The position numbers were made by a program, and so were the translations under genes. Below are positions 8,243 through 15,530 of a stretch of DNA of 24,610 nucleotides, piece after piece. The notes beneath the pieces are model-generated. The model was not told where the DNA came from, searched no databases, and was given only the letters and a program-made list of their open reading frames with translations. The DNA comes from an uncultured Eubacterium sp. (GTDB lineage: Bacteria; Bacillota; Clostridia; Lachnospirales; Lachnospiraceae), in assembly GCA_900548465.1 (NCBI GenBank), contig URKY01000037.1, positions 1 through 24,610 on the forward strand. The letters are read 5' to 3'. Every line of letters begins with the position of its first letter. Within the stretch, counting starts at the first letter, position 1.

Positions 8243-8296
8243 CTTACGCTGTTTGGATGCTACAAGGTATACACTGAAAATTGCAAGGAAAAAGTA

Positions 8297-8362
8297 CTAA
8301 GGAGCAACCTGTTCCTTATAGCGTTTTACAAGGTTTTCTACTTTGATAATTGGTTGATTCAT
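8297..8362 (-). pseudogene. ABC transporter ATP-binding gene relic (first 21 codons)
   Basis: On the minus strand a perfect AGGAGG (8369-8374), six bases from an ATG, starts MNQPIIKVENLVKRYKE, the typical first strand of an ABC ATPase, then stops after 21 codons. Walker A and everything after are missing. It lies between the large inverted repeat and a regulator relic, which suggests that a deletion removed an ABC transporter locus. The frame could be drawn longer upstream (to 8500), but that extension is not protein-like and would bury the ribosome site. A functional short peptide is possible but unsupported. Confidence 0.6.
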
Positions 8363-8469
8363 AGCATACCTCCTAAATGCAAATTTTTTAATAAAAGCAG
8401 ATAGTAAAATCCCTACTTTTTTTAACTTAATTATAGTATAATATAGACGTTGCAAAGTTGTAAGTGAGC

Positions 8470-8494
8470 AATGTAAGAAATAGTATATTACATT
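8470..8494. repeat. Short dyad between the two gene relics, operator-like
   Basis: AATGTAA (8470-8476) and TTACATT (8488-8494) form a 7-bp inverted repeat with an 11-base spacer, between the divergent ABC and regulator relics. Its position suits an operator of the lost regulator, but dyads of this size are common in AT-rich DNA. Confidence 0.3.
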
Positions 8495-8506
8495 TGTCAT
8501 ATATAA

Positions 8507-8704
8507 AATGAATTAATATACACCGGAAGGTTGGCTGCAAATTATGAGAAAGAAATAATATCCAATGTTGCAAAAGGACTTAGTAATAAAGAAATAGCAG
8601 AAAAGCTTTGCTTAAGTGACGGAACCGTTAGAAATTACATTAGTTCCATATTGGGAAAACTGTCTCTTAGGGATAGAATCCAGTTGGCAATATTCTATTA
8701 TTAG
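8507..8704 (+). pseudogene. LuxR/NarL-type response regulator relic (C-terminal HTH only)
   Basis: The open frame ends with GLSNKEIAEKLCLSDGTVRN, then YISSILGKLSLRDRIQLAIF and a TAG at 8702-8704. This is the four-helix DNA-binding domain of NarL/LuxR response regulators with its recognition helix intact. The receiver domain is missing: the frame is closed by TAA at 8504-8506, holds no in-frame ATG or GTG with a ribosome site, and the usual LTxRE start of the domain is eroded to NYEKEIISNVAKG. With the neighbouring ABC head it looks like the remains of a regulator plus ABC transporter locus (inference). Confidence 0.75.
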
Positions 8705-8708
8705 AACA

Positions 8709-8738
8709 TGGACAATAATTAATTAACTATATTATAAA
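8709..8738 (+). promoter_or_regulatory. Possible promoter of dtd-queA-aroA
   Basis: TGGACA (8709-8714), 18-base spacer, TATAAA (8733-8738), ending 21 bases before the dtd start. It implies a short leader; a promoter further upstream in the relic region is also possible. Confidence 0.4.
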
Positions 8739-8759
8739 AATACGGAATTGGAGAGAAAA

Positions 8760-9206
8760 ATGAGATTTGTAATTCAGAGAGTAAATGAGGCAAGTGTTTC
8801 AATAGAAGGAAATACTGTTGGACAGATTGAAAAGGGATTTCTAGTGCTGATTGGTGTATCAAATGATGATACAAAGGAAATTGCGGACAAAATGATAAAG
8901 AAACTGATTGGCATGCGGATTTTTGAAGATGAAAATGGTAAAACAAATTTGTCCTCAGCAAATGTAGGGGGCGGACTATTACTGGTTTCGCAGTTTACTT
9001 TATATGCAAATTGCAAAAAAGGAAACAGACCTTCTTTTGTTAATGCAGGAGCACCGGATATGGCAAAAGAACTTTATGAATACATTATTTCGGAATGTAG
9101 GAAACAGGTTTCTGTAGTGGAAACAGGAGAATTTGGTGCAGATATGAAAGTAAGACTTGAAAATGATGGTCCATTTACGATATTATTAGACAGCAATGAA
9201 TTATAA
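8760..9206 (+). CDS. dtd: D-aminoacyl-tRNA deacylase
   Basis: DTD removes D-amino acids, and glycine wrongly attached to tRNA-Ala, from tRNA in the cytoplasm. The 148 residues match the family's length (about 145-150). It begins [15 protein letters not shown], the usual DTD first strand (MRxVxQRVxxAxVxV), and holds the active-site motif SQFTLYA and the C-terminal gly-cisPro motif [11 protein letters not shown] (canonical NxGPVT, here with F for V). The start is the ATG at 8760 with GGAGAG at 8750-8755; the longer TTG start at 8748 overlaps that site and is rejected. queA follows 20 bases downstream. Confidence 0.96.
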   Translation: MRFVIQRVNEASVSIEGNTVGQIEKGFLVLIGVSNDDTKEIADKMIKKLIGMRIFEDENGKTNLSSANVGGGLLLVSQFTLYANCKKGNRPSFVNAGAPDMAKELYEYIISECRKQVSVVETGEFGADMKVRLENDGPFTILLDSNEL

Positions 9207-9226
9207 TAAATGAAAGAGTGATAAAT

Positions 9227-10270
9227 ATGAATGAAGAAAAAACAATGAGCTTACATGATTACTATTATGATCTGCCACAGGAGTTAATTGCTCAGGATCC
9301 TTTAGAGGACAGAAGCAGTTCAAGACTTATGGTGCTTGATAAGAAAACAGGTCAGGTGGATCACCATATATTTAAAGATATACTTGATTACTTAAATGAA
9401 GGTGATTGTCTTGTAATCAACGATACAAAGGTAATCCCGGCAAGACTATACGGAAGTAAGGTTGGAACAGATGCAAAAATAGAAGTATTGCTTCTTAAAA
9501 GACGTGAGAATGACGTTTGGGAAACCCTTGTAAAACCCGGAAAGAAGTGCAAACCGGGAACAGTTATCAGTTTTGGTGACGGGTTGTTAATGGGGGAAGT
9601 AATCGATGTTGTAGAAGAGGGAAACAGACTTATTAAGTTTAAATATAAAGGAATTTTTGAAGAAGTTTTAGACAGGTTGGGAGAAATGCCACTGCCACCG
9701 TATATAACTCACAAACTTGAAGATAAAAACAGATATCAGACAGTTTATGCAAAGTATGAAGGATCAGCTGCAGCACCTACCGCAGGACTTCATTTTACAA
9801 AAGAACTTCTTGAAAAGATAAAAGAGAAAGGTGTTAAAATTGCCCATGTAACACTTCATGTGGGACTTGGAACTTTCAGACCCGTAAAGGTTGAAAATAT
9901 TTTGGAACACCATATGCATTCTGAATTTTATATGGTAGATGAAAAAGATGCAGAGATGATTAATAACTGTAGAAAAAATGGTGGAAGAATTATTTCCGTA
10001 GGAACTACAAGTACGAGAACTCTTGAAACAGTTACAGATGAAAATGGAGTGGTTCATCCGGGAAGTGGCTGGACACAGATATTTATTTATCCGGGATATA
10101 AATTTAAGGCAATTGACTGTCTTATAACTAACTTCCATTTACCTGAATCTACATTGTTAATGCTTGTTTCAGCTTTAGCAGGAAGGAAAAACATACTAAA
10201 TGCATACAAAACTGCCGTAGATGAAAAATACAGATTTTTCAGTTTTGGAGATGCAATGTTTATCAAATAA
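9227..10270 (+). CDS. queA: S-adenosylmethionine:tRNA ribosyltransferase-isomerase
   Basis: QueA transfers and rearranges the ribose of SAM onto preQ1-modified tRNA, forming epoxyqueuosine at the wobble base of Tyr, His, Asn and Asp tRNAs. The protein has 347 residues, normal for the family. Landmarks are [20 protein letters not shown] near the N-terminus, [22 protein letters not shown], the block [34 protein letters not shown] and [16 protein letters not shown]. The start is taken at ATG 9227 (AAAGAG nine bases upstream); GTG 9218 and ATG 9245 are alternatives, and the last would match the usual QueA N-terminus best. aroA starts two bases after its stop, so the two are probably translationally coupled. 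Confidence 0.97.
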   Translation: MNEEKTMSLHDYYYDLPQELIAQDPLEDRSSSRLMVLDKKTGQVDHHIFKDILDYLNEGDCLVINDTKVIPARLYGSKVGTDAKIEVLLLKRRENDVWETLVKPGKKCKPGTVISFGDGLLMGEVIDVVEEGNRLIKFKYKGIFEEVLDRLGEMPLPPYITHKLEDKNRYQTVYAKYEGSAAAPTAGLHFTKELLEKIKEKGVKIAHVTLHVGLGTFRPVKVENILEHHMHSEFYMVDEKDAEMINNCRKNGGRIISVGTTSTRTLETVTDENGVVHPGSGWTQIFIYPGYKFKAIDCLITNFHLPESTLLMLVSALAGRKNILNAYKTAVDEKYRFFSFGDAMFIK

Positions 10271-10272
10271 TC

Positions 10273-11562
10273 ATGACTATTTATAAAGTAAAAAAAGTAA
10301 GAGAAAAAAAGAATATAAATGTAAAGGTGCCGGGATCAAAAAGCATTACCAACAGGGCATTAATGCTTGCAGCAATATCTGATTCAAACTGTAAATTAAG
10401 TGGTGTTTTATTTAGTGATGATTCAAGGGCTTTTCTTGACTGTCTTGAAAAACTTGGATTTGAAATGACTATAGATGAAGAACGTGAAGAAGTAATTATT
10501 AAAGGTGAAGGGGGAACTATACCTAACACTGATGCTGAAATCAACATAAGAAGTGCAGGAACCGCTGCAAGATTTATGACAGTATTGTTGGCAGTATGTG
10601 GTGGGAATTATGTTTTAAACTCTTCAGAGCAAATGAAGAAACGCCCAATGAAACAACTTCTTGATACATTAAAGGAGCAGGGTGTGGAAATAGTGTATTT
10701 AGAACAGGAAGGCCATTTCCCTTTTGAAATTCACTCAAAAGGTATAAAAGAAACTTTTGTCTCAATTGATACAACAAAAAGCAGCCAGTTTGCAAGTGCT
10801 TTGATGCTGGCAGGGGCAATTTGCGGTTTGAATGTAGAATTGACAGGTACAAGGGTAAATGGAGCATACATAAATATTACTCTCAAGATGTTGGAACAGT
10901 TTGGAATCCATCATACAAAAAATACTAATAAAACTAACATAATTTCTATCGAGAAACAAAACTTTTCTTTAGATGAATATTATATTGAGCCTGACATGTC
11001 GGCAGCATGCTACTTTTACGCCGCAGCTTTAATGCTGGGAGTTAAAGCAAAAGTGCAGGGGATACATTTAAATTCCATGCAGGGAGATTTGAAATTTCTC
11101 TATGTTTTAGAAAAACTGGGTTGCAGATTAAAGGATGCAAATGATGCATTAGAAGTAGATGCTACTGGTATTATTACTTACTGTGGATTAGACATAGATA
11201 TGTCAGACTTTTCTGATCAGGCTCTTACTATGGCTGTTGTTGCAATGTTTGCCACAACACCAACACGCATTCGAAATATAGGACACATAAGAGCACAGGA
11301 ATCAGACAGAGTTGCAGTAATCATAAAAGAAATAACAAGAATGGGATGTAAAGCAGAAATAATAGAAGAAAACAACTCCACAGACGTCCTGATAACCCCA
11401 TCCACAATACACAAAGCCCAAATAGAAACATACGAAGACCATCGCGTGGCAATGAGCTTCGCTCTGGCAGGTCTTTTGGTAGATGGAGTAGAAATCAAAA
11501 ATCCCACATGCTGCAAAAAAACATTCGAAAACTATTTCGATGTACTCGACAGCATATACTAA
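10273..11562 (+). CDS. aroA: 3-phosphoshikimate 1-carboxyvinyltransferase (EPSP synthase)
   Basis: AroA joins phosphoenolpyruvate to shikimate-3-phosphate, the sixth step of the shikimate pathway. At 429 residues the length is normal. Landmarks: VPGSKSITNRALMLAA (about 17-32), the PEP loop RSAGTAARFM, KKRPMKQLLDTL, SSQFASALMLAG, EPDMSAACYFYAA, DFSDQALTMAVVA, IRAQESDRV and YEDHRVAMSFALAG at the C-terminal end. It starts two bases after queA and has no clear ribosome site of its own, which suggests translational coupling. Its last ~65 codons use C-ending codons heavily (about 25 C- against 8 T-ending by my count from 11371), unlike the rest of the gene, although the protein stays in family register to the end. 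The pathway partner tyrA lies convergent just downstream. Confidence 0.97.
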   Translation: MTIYKVKKVREKKNINVKVPGSKSITNRALMLAAISDSNCKLSGVLFSDDSRAFLDCLEKLGFEMTIDEEREEVIIKGEGGTIPNTDAEINIRSAGTAARFMTVLLAVCGGNYVLNSSEQMKKRPMKQLLDTLKEQGVEIVYLEQEGHFPFEIHSKGIKETFVSIDTTKSSQFASALMLAGAICGLNVELTGTRVNGAYINITLKMLEQFGIHHTKNTNKTNIISIEKQNFSLDEYYIEPDMSAACYFYAAALMLGVKAKVQGIHLNSMQGDLKFLYVLEKLGCRLKDANDALEVDATGIITYCGLDIDMSDFSDQALTMAVVAMFATTPTRIRNIGHIRAQESDRVAVIIKEITRMGCKAEIIEENNSTDVLITPSTIHKAQIETYEDHRVAMSFALAGLLVDGVEIKNPTCCKKTFENYFDVLDSIY

Positions 11563-11627
11563 TATAAAAATTAGTAACAAACAAAAAATATTAACGAACG
11601 CAAAATATAATTCATAAAAACAAAATA

Positions 11628-11823
11628 TTACCGGATAGATAAAAACACTGTTATTTTAAACTATTGGAAGCATTTCGTTAGCTTTGCGAGCATAGCTACA
11701 ATTGCGGAGCATTGTCTGAAGCCACGAAGTGGCTGAGTTTGCGAAAGCAATTGTTAATATGCGGCGCAGCAAAGGTAGAAATGCAACATGTTTAAAATAA
11801 CAGTGTTTTTATCTATCCGGTAA
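11628..11823. repeat. Nested palindromic element with perfect 34-bp terminal inverted repeats
   Basis: Bases 11628-11661 and 11790-11823 are perfect reverse complements (34 bp; outer end TTACCGGATAGATAAAAA). The 128-base interior continues the symmetry in order: GCATTTC (11670-11676) with GAAATGC (11778-11784); CTTTGC (11682-11687) with GCAAAG (11769-11774); GCATA (11690-11694) with TATGC (11758-11762); ACAATTGC (11698-11705) with GCAATTGT (11747-11754); and at the tip AGCCAC (11720-11725) with GTGGCT (11729-11734), loop GAA. It fills the gap between the convergent aroA and tyrA, 65 bases after one stop and 23 from the other. There is no U-tract at either outer end, so it is not a plain intrinsic terminator. 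A TA stands just inside each outer end, as with TA-targeting MITEs, though palindromy alone gives that. Confidence 0.9.
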
Positions 11824-11846
11824 AAGTTATGTATTTGTAAGGAATA

Positions 11847-12956
11847 TTATTTTCTGTTAAAAACTTTATAGCGGTGACGGTTTAGTTGTTCCGTTGCTTT
11901 CTTAGCAGAAGCTTCATCATAAAATGAAATTTTAAGAACCCCTTCTTCATGTTCACGATTGTGAATAATTCCAATATTCTTAATGCTGACTCCGTTAGTG
12001 GCAAGAATAGTGGCAATGGTAGCAATTGCACCGGACTCATCAATAATATCGCAGAAAATACTGTAACTTTTCTGAATAATACTGTTAGTAGAATCGTCAA
12101 GGTTGTCTCTGTAATCACGGCTTTCAGCAATCATTTCATTAATGGCATGTCCATCCTTACTATCAAGTTCATTTTGAACTTTTTTCAAGTCGTCAATATA
12201 CAATCCAAGAATATTGCTTATATTCCGGTTGTTAGTCATACAAATCTGTTCCCACATTTCAGGGGAAGAAGAAGCAATTCGCGTTATATCTTTAAATCCA
12301 CCGGCGGCAAAAGTTTTCATATATTCGAATTTGCTGTCATTGTGTTTAACAAGGTTAACAAGACTTGACGCAATAAGATGTGGTAGGTGACTTATTGCTG
12401 CAACAACCCGGTCATGTTCCTCATAAGAAATCTCTATTGGAATAGCACCAATATCAGAAATTATTTTCTTATATTCCTCAACATATTTTGAAGCAACGCA
12501 TAATGTAGGAGTAACAGGATAATAAGCATTTTCAAGTAATCTGTCATTGGAGTGTTCATAACTTGTCTTTTCAGAGCCGGCCATTGGATGCCCGCCAATA
12601 AAGTTATCTTCCATATTAAGGTCTATAACAGCCTGGTGAATATTTGTCTTTACACTTCCAACATCAGTAATTATACAGGTATCTTTAATTATATCTTTCA
12701 GTATAGTAAGATATTCAATATTTGTTTCGACAGGAGTGCAGAGAAAAATGTAGTCACATTCACTAAAGGTGGAATCGACTTTGTCAAGGGCAACATTGGC
12801 AGTTCCGTCATTTAATGCCATAACTCTTGATTTAGCACCTCTGTTATATACTATAATTTTACAGCCCGGATATACACGCCTTAGAGCTTTAGCCACTGAA
12901 CCGCCTATTAATCCGATACCAATAAAACCAAATGTTAAATTATCAATGTTTCTCAT
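11847..12956 (-). CDS. tyrA: Prephenate dehydrogenase with C-terminal ACT domain
   Basis: TyrA oxidatively decarboxylates prephenate to 4-hydroxyphenylpyruvate on the way to tyrosine. The start is the ATG at 12956-12954, with GGAG at 12966-12963 on this strand; the longer ATG at 12989 would bury that site. The protein has 369 residues. The Rossmann motif GFIGIGLIGGSVAKAL begins at residue 10. ITDVGSVK and FIGGHPMAGSE carry conserved catalytic/binding residues, and VVAAISHLPHLIASSLV and FAAGGFKDITRIA belong to the helical dimer domain. From about residue 295 a C-terminal ACT domain (SGAIATIATILATNGVSIKNIGI) probably senses tyrosine, as in Gram-positive TyrA. It is convergent to aroA of the same pathway and divergent from the EF-G-like gene. 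Confidence 0.96.
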   Translation of the reverse strand: MRNIDNLTFGFIGIGLIGGSVAKALRRVYPGCKIIVYNRGAKSRVMALNDGTANVALDKVDSTFSECDYIFLCTPVETNIEYLTILKDIIKDTCIITDVGSVKTNIHQAVIDLNMEDNFIGGHPMAGSEKTSYEHSNDRLLENAYYPVTPTLCVASKYVEEYKKIISDIGAIPIEISYEEHDRVVAAISHLPHLIASSLVNLVKHNDSKFEYMKTFAAGGFKDITRIASSSPEMWEQICMTNNRNISNILGLYIDDLKKVQNELDSKDGHAINEMIAESRDYRDNLDDSTNSIIQKSYSIFCDIIDESGAIATIATILATNGVSIKNIGIIHNREHEEGVLKISFYDEASAKKATEQLNRHRYKVFNRK

Positions 12957-13004
12957 ATAAGTCTCCATTCTGCCATAAAAAATAGCCATATTATATAAAA
13001 TAGA

Positions 13005-13033
13005 ATTATAAGTAATAGAATTAGAAAATTCAA
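13005..13033 (-). promoter_or_regulatory. Probable promoter of tyrA
   Basis: On the minus strand TTGAAT (13033-13028), 17-base spacer, TATAAT (13010-13005), giving a leader of about 40 bases before the tyrA start. Confidence 0.55.
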
Positions 13034-13144
13034 TATAAAATCATTACTTCATCACTTTAAAGTTTAACACTTTAAACTATAACAATCAATAGAAAATTAA
13101 GATATTTATTACAGAAAGTGTAATTGTTAAAAAAATATCATTTC

Positions 13145-13173
13145 TTGTATTGGTATATTATATGGAGTAAAAT
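13145..13173 (+). promoter_or_regulatory. Probable promoter of the EF-G-like gene
   Basis: TTGTAT (13145-13150), 17-base spacer, TAAAAT (13168-13173). The rest of the 283-base gap between tyrA and this gene holds an AT-rich stretch with CACTTTAAA repeated at 13053 and 13068. Confidence 0.45.
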
Positions 13174-13239
13174 GTATACATATAGTGAGGTGGATAGTCG
13201 CCATCGGATATAAAAAAACTGAATAAGGAGGTAGAAGAT

Positions 13240-15309
13240 ATGAATGTTTATAAAACATCTGATATCAGAAACGTGGTTTTCCTTGGTCATGGAGGGGCGG
13301 GCAAAACCACACTTGCAGAGGCAGTAGCATACGCTACCGGAGTGATTGCCAGAAAAGGACGGATTGAGGACGGCAATACTATTTCTGACTATGATAAGGA
13401 GGAGATAAACAGACATTTCTCAATAAGTGCATCAGTAGTACCGGTTGAATGGAACGGACTGAAAATCAACATACTTGATGCACCGGGTTACTTTGATTTT
13501 GTTGGACAGATGGAAGATGCAATGAGTGTAGCCGATGCAGCTGTAATTGTAGTTAATGGAAAAGCAGGTGTGGAAGTAGGAACCGTAAAGGCATGGGAAA
13601 TCTGTGAAAGAAGACAGATACCAAGAATTTTCTTTGTTACAAACATGGATGATCCTAATGCAAAATACACGGAAACCGTAGAACAGTTAAAAGAACGCTT
13701 TGGAAAGAAAATAGCACCATTCCATTTACCTATTCTGGAAAACGAGAAATTAATAGGATATGTTAATGTTGTAAAGATGGGTGGACGTAAGTTTATGGAT
13801 GATGCAGGAAACTACGAAGAAATGGAAATTCCTGAATCGGTTGTACATGAACTGGAGCCTGTCAGAGAACAGTTAATGGAGGCTGTTGCCGAATCTGATG
13901 AAGAATTAATGGATAAATATTTTGCAGGGGAAGAGTTTACATATGAAGAAATATCAAAAGCCCTTCGCAAAAGTGTTATAAATTGTGATATAGTTCCTGT
14001 TCAAATCGGTTCAGGTGTTAGTTGTCAGGGAGTTAACAGTTTTCTGCAGACATGTGAGAAATATTTCCCATCTGCAGATAAGGCAGAAGTTCTCAAGAAA
14101 GCAACAAATGTAGATACTGGAGAAGAAGTTGTGGCTGATTTTGACCCGGGAAAGCCGGTTTCAGCTTATGTATTTAAAACAATAATGGATCCTTTTGTTG
14201 GAAAATATTCTCTTGTAAAGGTACGTACAGGAATATTAAAAGCCGGAGATACAGTATATAATCCTACAAAAAATGTTGAAGAAAAATTAAGCAAGCTTTA
14301 TATTATGCGTGGAAAAAATGTTATTGAAGTTCCACAGTTATATTCAGGAGATATAGGTGCCATTGGAAAATTAGCCAGCACGAGAACAGGAGATACTTTA
14401 GCAACAAGGGCATGGCCGATAGAGTATCATCCTACAACAATGTCTAAACCATATACATATATGGCGTATAAAGCAGTAAACAAGGGAGATGAAGATAAAA
14501 TTGCCCAGGCACTTAATAAATTATCAATAGAAGACCTGACACTTAAAACGGTTATTGATGATGAAAATAAGCAGTCTCTCATTTATGGAATCGGTGAACA
14601 GCAGATTCAGATTGCAGCATCAAAGCTGGAAGACCGATACAAAGTTAAAATCGAACTGGAAAAACCTCGAATTGCTTTTAGGGAAACCATAAGAAGCAAA
14701 GCAAAGGTCCAGGGAAAACATAAAAAGCAATCCGGTGGACATGGACAGTATGGTGATGTTATAATGGAATTCGAGCCTTCAGGCGATTTATCAAAACCAT
14801 ATATCTTTGAAGAGAAAATATTTGGTGGTGCAGTTCCAAGAAATTACTTCCCGGCAGTTGAAAAAGGTTTACAGGAATGTGTTAAAGCCGGGCCTTTAGC
14901 AGGATACCCTGTAGTGGGAGTTAAGGCTACATTGATTGATGGATCCTATCATCCTGTTGATTCATCGGAAATGGCATTTAAGATGGCTACTGTAATTGCC
15001 TTCAAAAAAGGATTTATGGAAGCTAATCCGGTATTATTGGAGCCTATTGCCTCTGTAACAGTTACTGCTCCGGACAAGTATTCGGGAGATATTATGGGAG
15101 ATCTTAATAAGAGAAGAGGAAGAATCCTTAATATGACTCCGGAAGATGGAAAACAGATTATTGAAGCTGAAGTTCCTATGCTTGAACTTTATGGATATTC
15201 TACATCATTACGTTCGATAACGGGAGGAAGCGGAGATTTTGAATATGTTGTTGCAAGATATGAACAGGCACCGGCCGATGTTCAGGCAGCACAGGTAAAT
15301 AAAAATTAA
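13240..15309 (+). CDS. EF-G-like translation factor GTPase (EF-G-2 type paralogue)
   Basis: The 689 residues show the EF-G domain order: GTPase domain (1 to about 270), beta-barrel domain II (about 295-380), domain III, domain IV (HKKQSGGHGQYGDV near 490) and domain V ending in YGYSTSLRSITGGSGDF. It is a paralogue, not the main fusA, because its G motifs differ. The P-loop is GHGGAGKTT (canonical GHIDAGKTT). G3 is DAPGYFDF (canonical DTPGHVDF), so the catalytic histidine is Tyr84. G4 is TNMD at 134-137 instead of NKxD. This set is typical of the EF-G-like family of Firmicutes, Actinobacteria and Thermus EF-G-2; its cellular role is not settled. It stands alone, with AAGGAGG at 13225-13231 and its own promoter, away from the str operon where the main fusA normally lies. 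Confidence 0.93.
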   Translation: MNVYKTSDIRNVVFLGHGGAGKTTLAEAVAYATGVIARKGRIEDGNTISDYDKEEINRHFSISASVVPVEWNGLKINILDAPGYFDFVGQMEDAMSVADAAVIVVNGKAGVEVGTVKAWEICERRQIPRIFFVTNMDDPNAKYTETVEQLKERFGKKIAPFHLPILENEKLIGYVNVVKMGGRKFMDDAGNYEEMEIPESVVHELEPVREQLMEAVAESDEELMDKYFAGEEFTYEEISKALRKSVINCDIVPVQIGSGVSCQGVNSFLQTCEKYFPSADKAEVLKKATNVDTGEEVVADFDPGKPVSAYVFKTIMDPFVGKYSLVKVRTGILKAGDTVYNPTKNVEEKLSKLYIMRGKNVIEVPQLYSGDIGAIGKLASTRTGDTLATRAWPIEYHPTTMSKPYTYMAYKAVNKGDEDKIAQALNKLSIEDLTLKTVIDDENKQSLIYGIGEQQIQIAASKLEDRYKVKIELEKPRIAFRETIRSKAKVQGKHKKQSGGHGQYGDVIMEFEPSGDLSKPYIFEEKIFGGAVPRNYFPAVEKGLQECVKAGPLAGYPVVGVKATLIDGSYHPVDSSEMAFKMATVIAFKKGFMEANPVLLEPIASVTVTAPDKYSGDIMGDLNKRRGRILNMTPEDGKQIIEAEVPMLELYGYSTSLRSITGGSGDFEYVVARYEQAPADVQAAQVNKN

Positions 15310-15317
15310 AAATTTTA

Positions 15318-15346
15318 TTGACAAAGGGTATGTTAAGTGTTATTAT
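15318..15346 (+). promoter_or_regulatory. Sigma-A promoter of the infC-rpmI-rplT operon
   Basis: Perfect TTGACA (15318-15323), 17-base spacer, TATTAT (15341-15346); transcript start near 15353. Confidence 0.82.
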
Positions 15347-15352
15347 ATTACA

Positions 15353-15530
15353 CGTTGTAATAAGAAAGCAGAGTGTCCACTCTCACCCAGACATATTTAT
15401 ATGATTCGAGGTTAATATTTTTAGACATACTTTTGTCTTGGATTTAGTAGTTTTAGTGGATAGTCTGTATAGATTATCCACTTTTTTTATATTAATATAA
15501 GTGGAATAAAAATAATGGAGGTGCAATACT
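15353..15530 (+). promoter_or_regulatory. L20-type autoregulatory leader of infC-rpmI-rplT
   Basis: In Firmicutes, ribosomal protein L20 binds the infC leader and causes premature termination. This 178-base leader has the expected parts: a strong promoter, an early segment GAGTGTCCACTCTCACCC (15371-15388), and a strong terminator just before infC. TCCACT (15376-15381) can pair with the 5' arm of the terminator (AGTGGA, 15455-15460), giving an antiterminator alternative. Identification rests on position and these pairings, not on a covariance search. Confidence 0.75.
15455..15488 (+). terminator. Attenuator hairpin in the infC leader
   Basis: AGTGGATAGTCT (15455-15466) pairs with AGATTATCCACT (15471-15482), 12 bp with one G-U, loop GTAT, then a run of seven T (15482-15488). 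It lies upstream of infC, inside the transcript, so it must be a conditional terminator. Confidence 0.88.

Noticed and set aside
8297..8500. A 67-residue minus-strand protein
   Set aside because: Only the last 21 codons look like protein (an ABC ATPase start) and they have their own perfect ribosome site; the upstream part is non-coding AT-rich DNA.
10281..11580. Several minus-strand open frames of 65-99 residues across aroA
   Set aside because: All are opposite a full-length, well-conserved aroA and lack ribosome sites.
11628..11823. Intrinsic bidirectional terminator as full explanation of the palindrome
   Set aside because: The arms are 34 bp with a 128-base structured interior and no T-run at either outer end; it may still stop or protect transcripts, but it is not a standard terminator.
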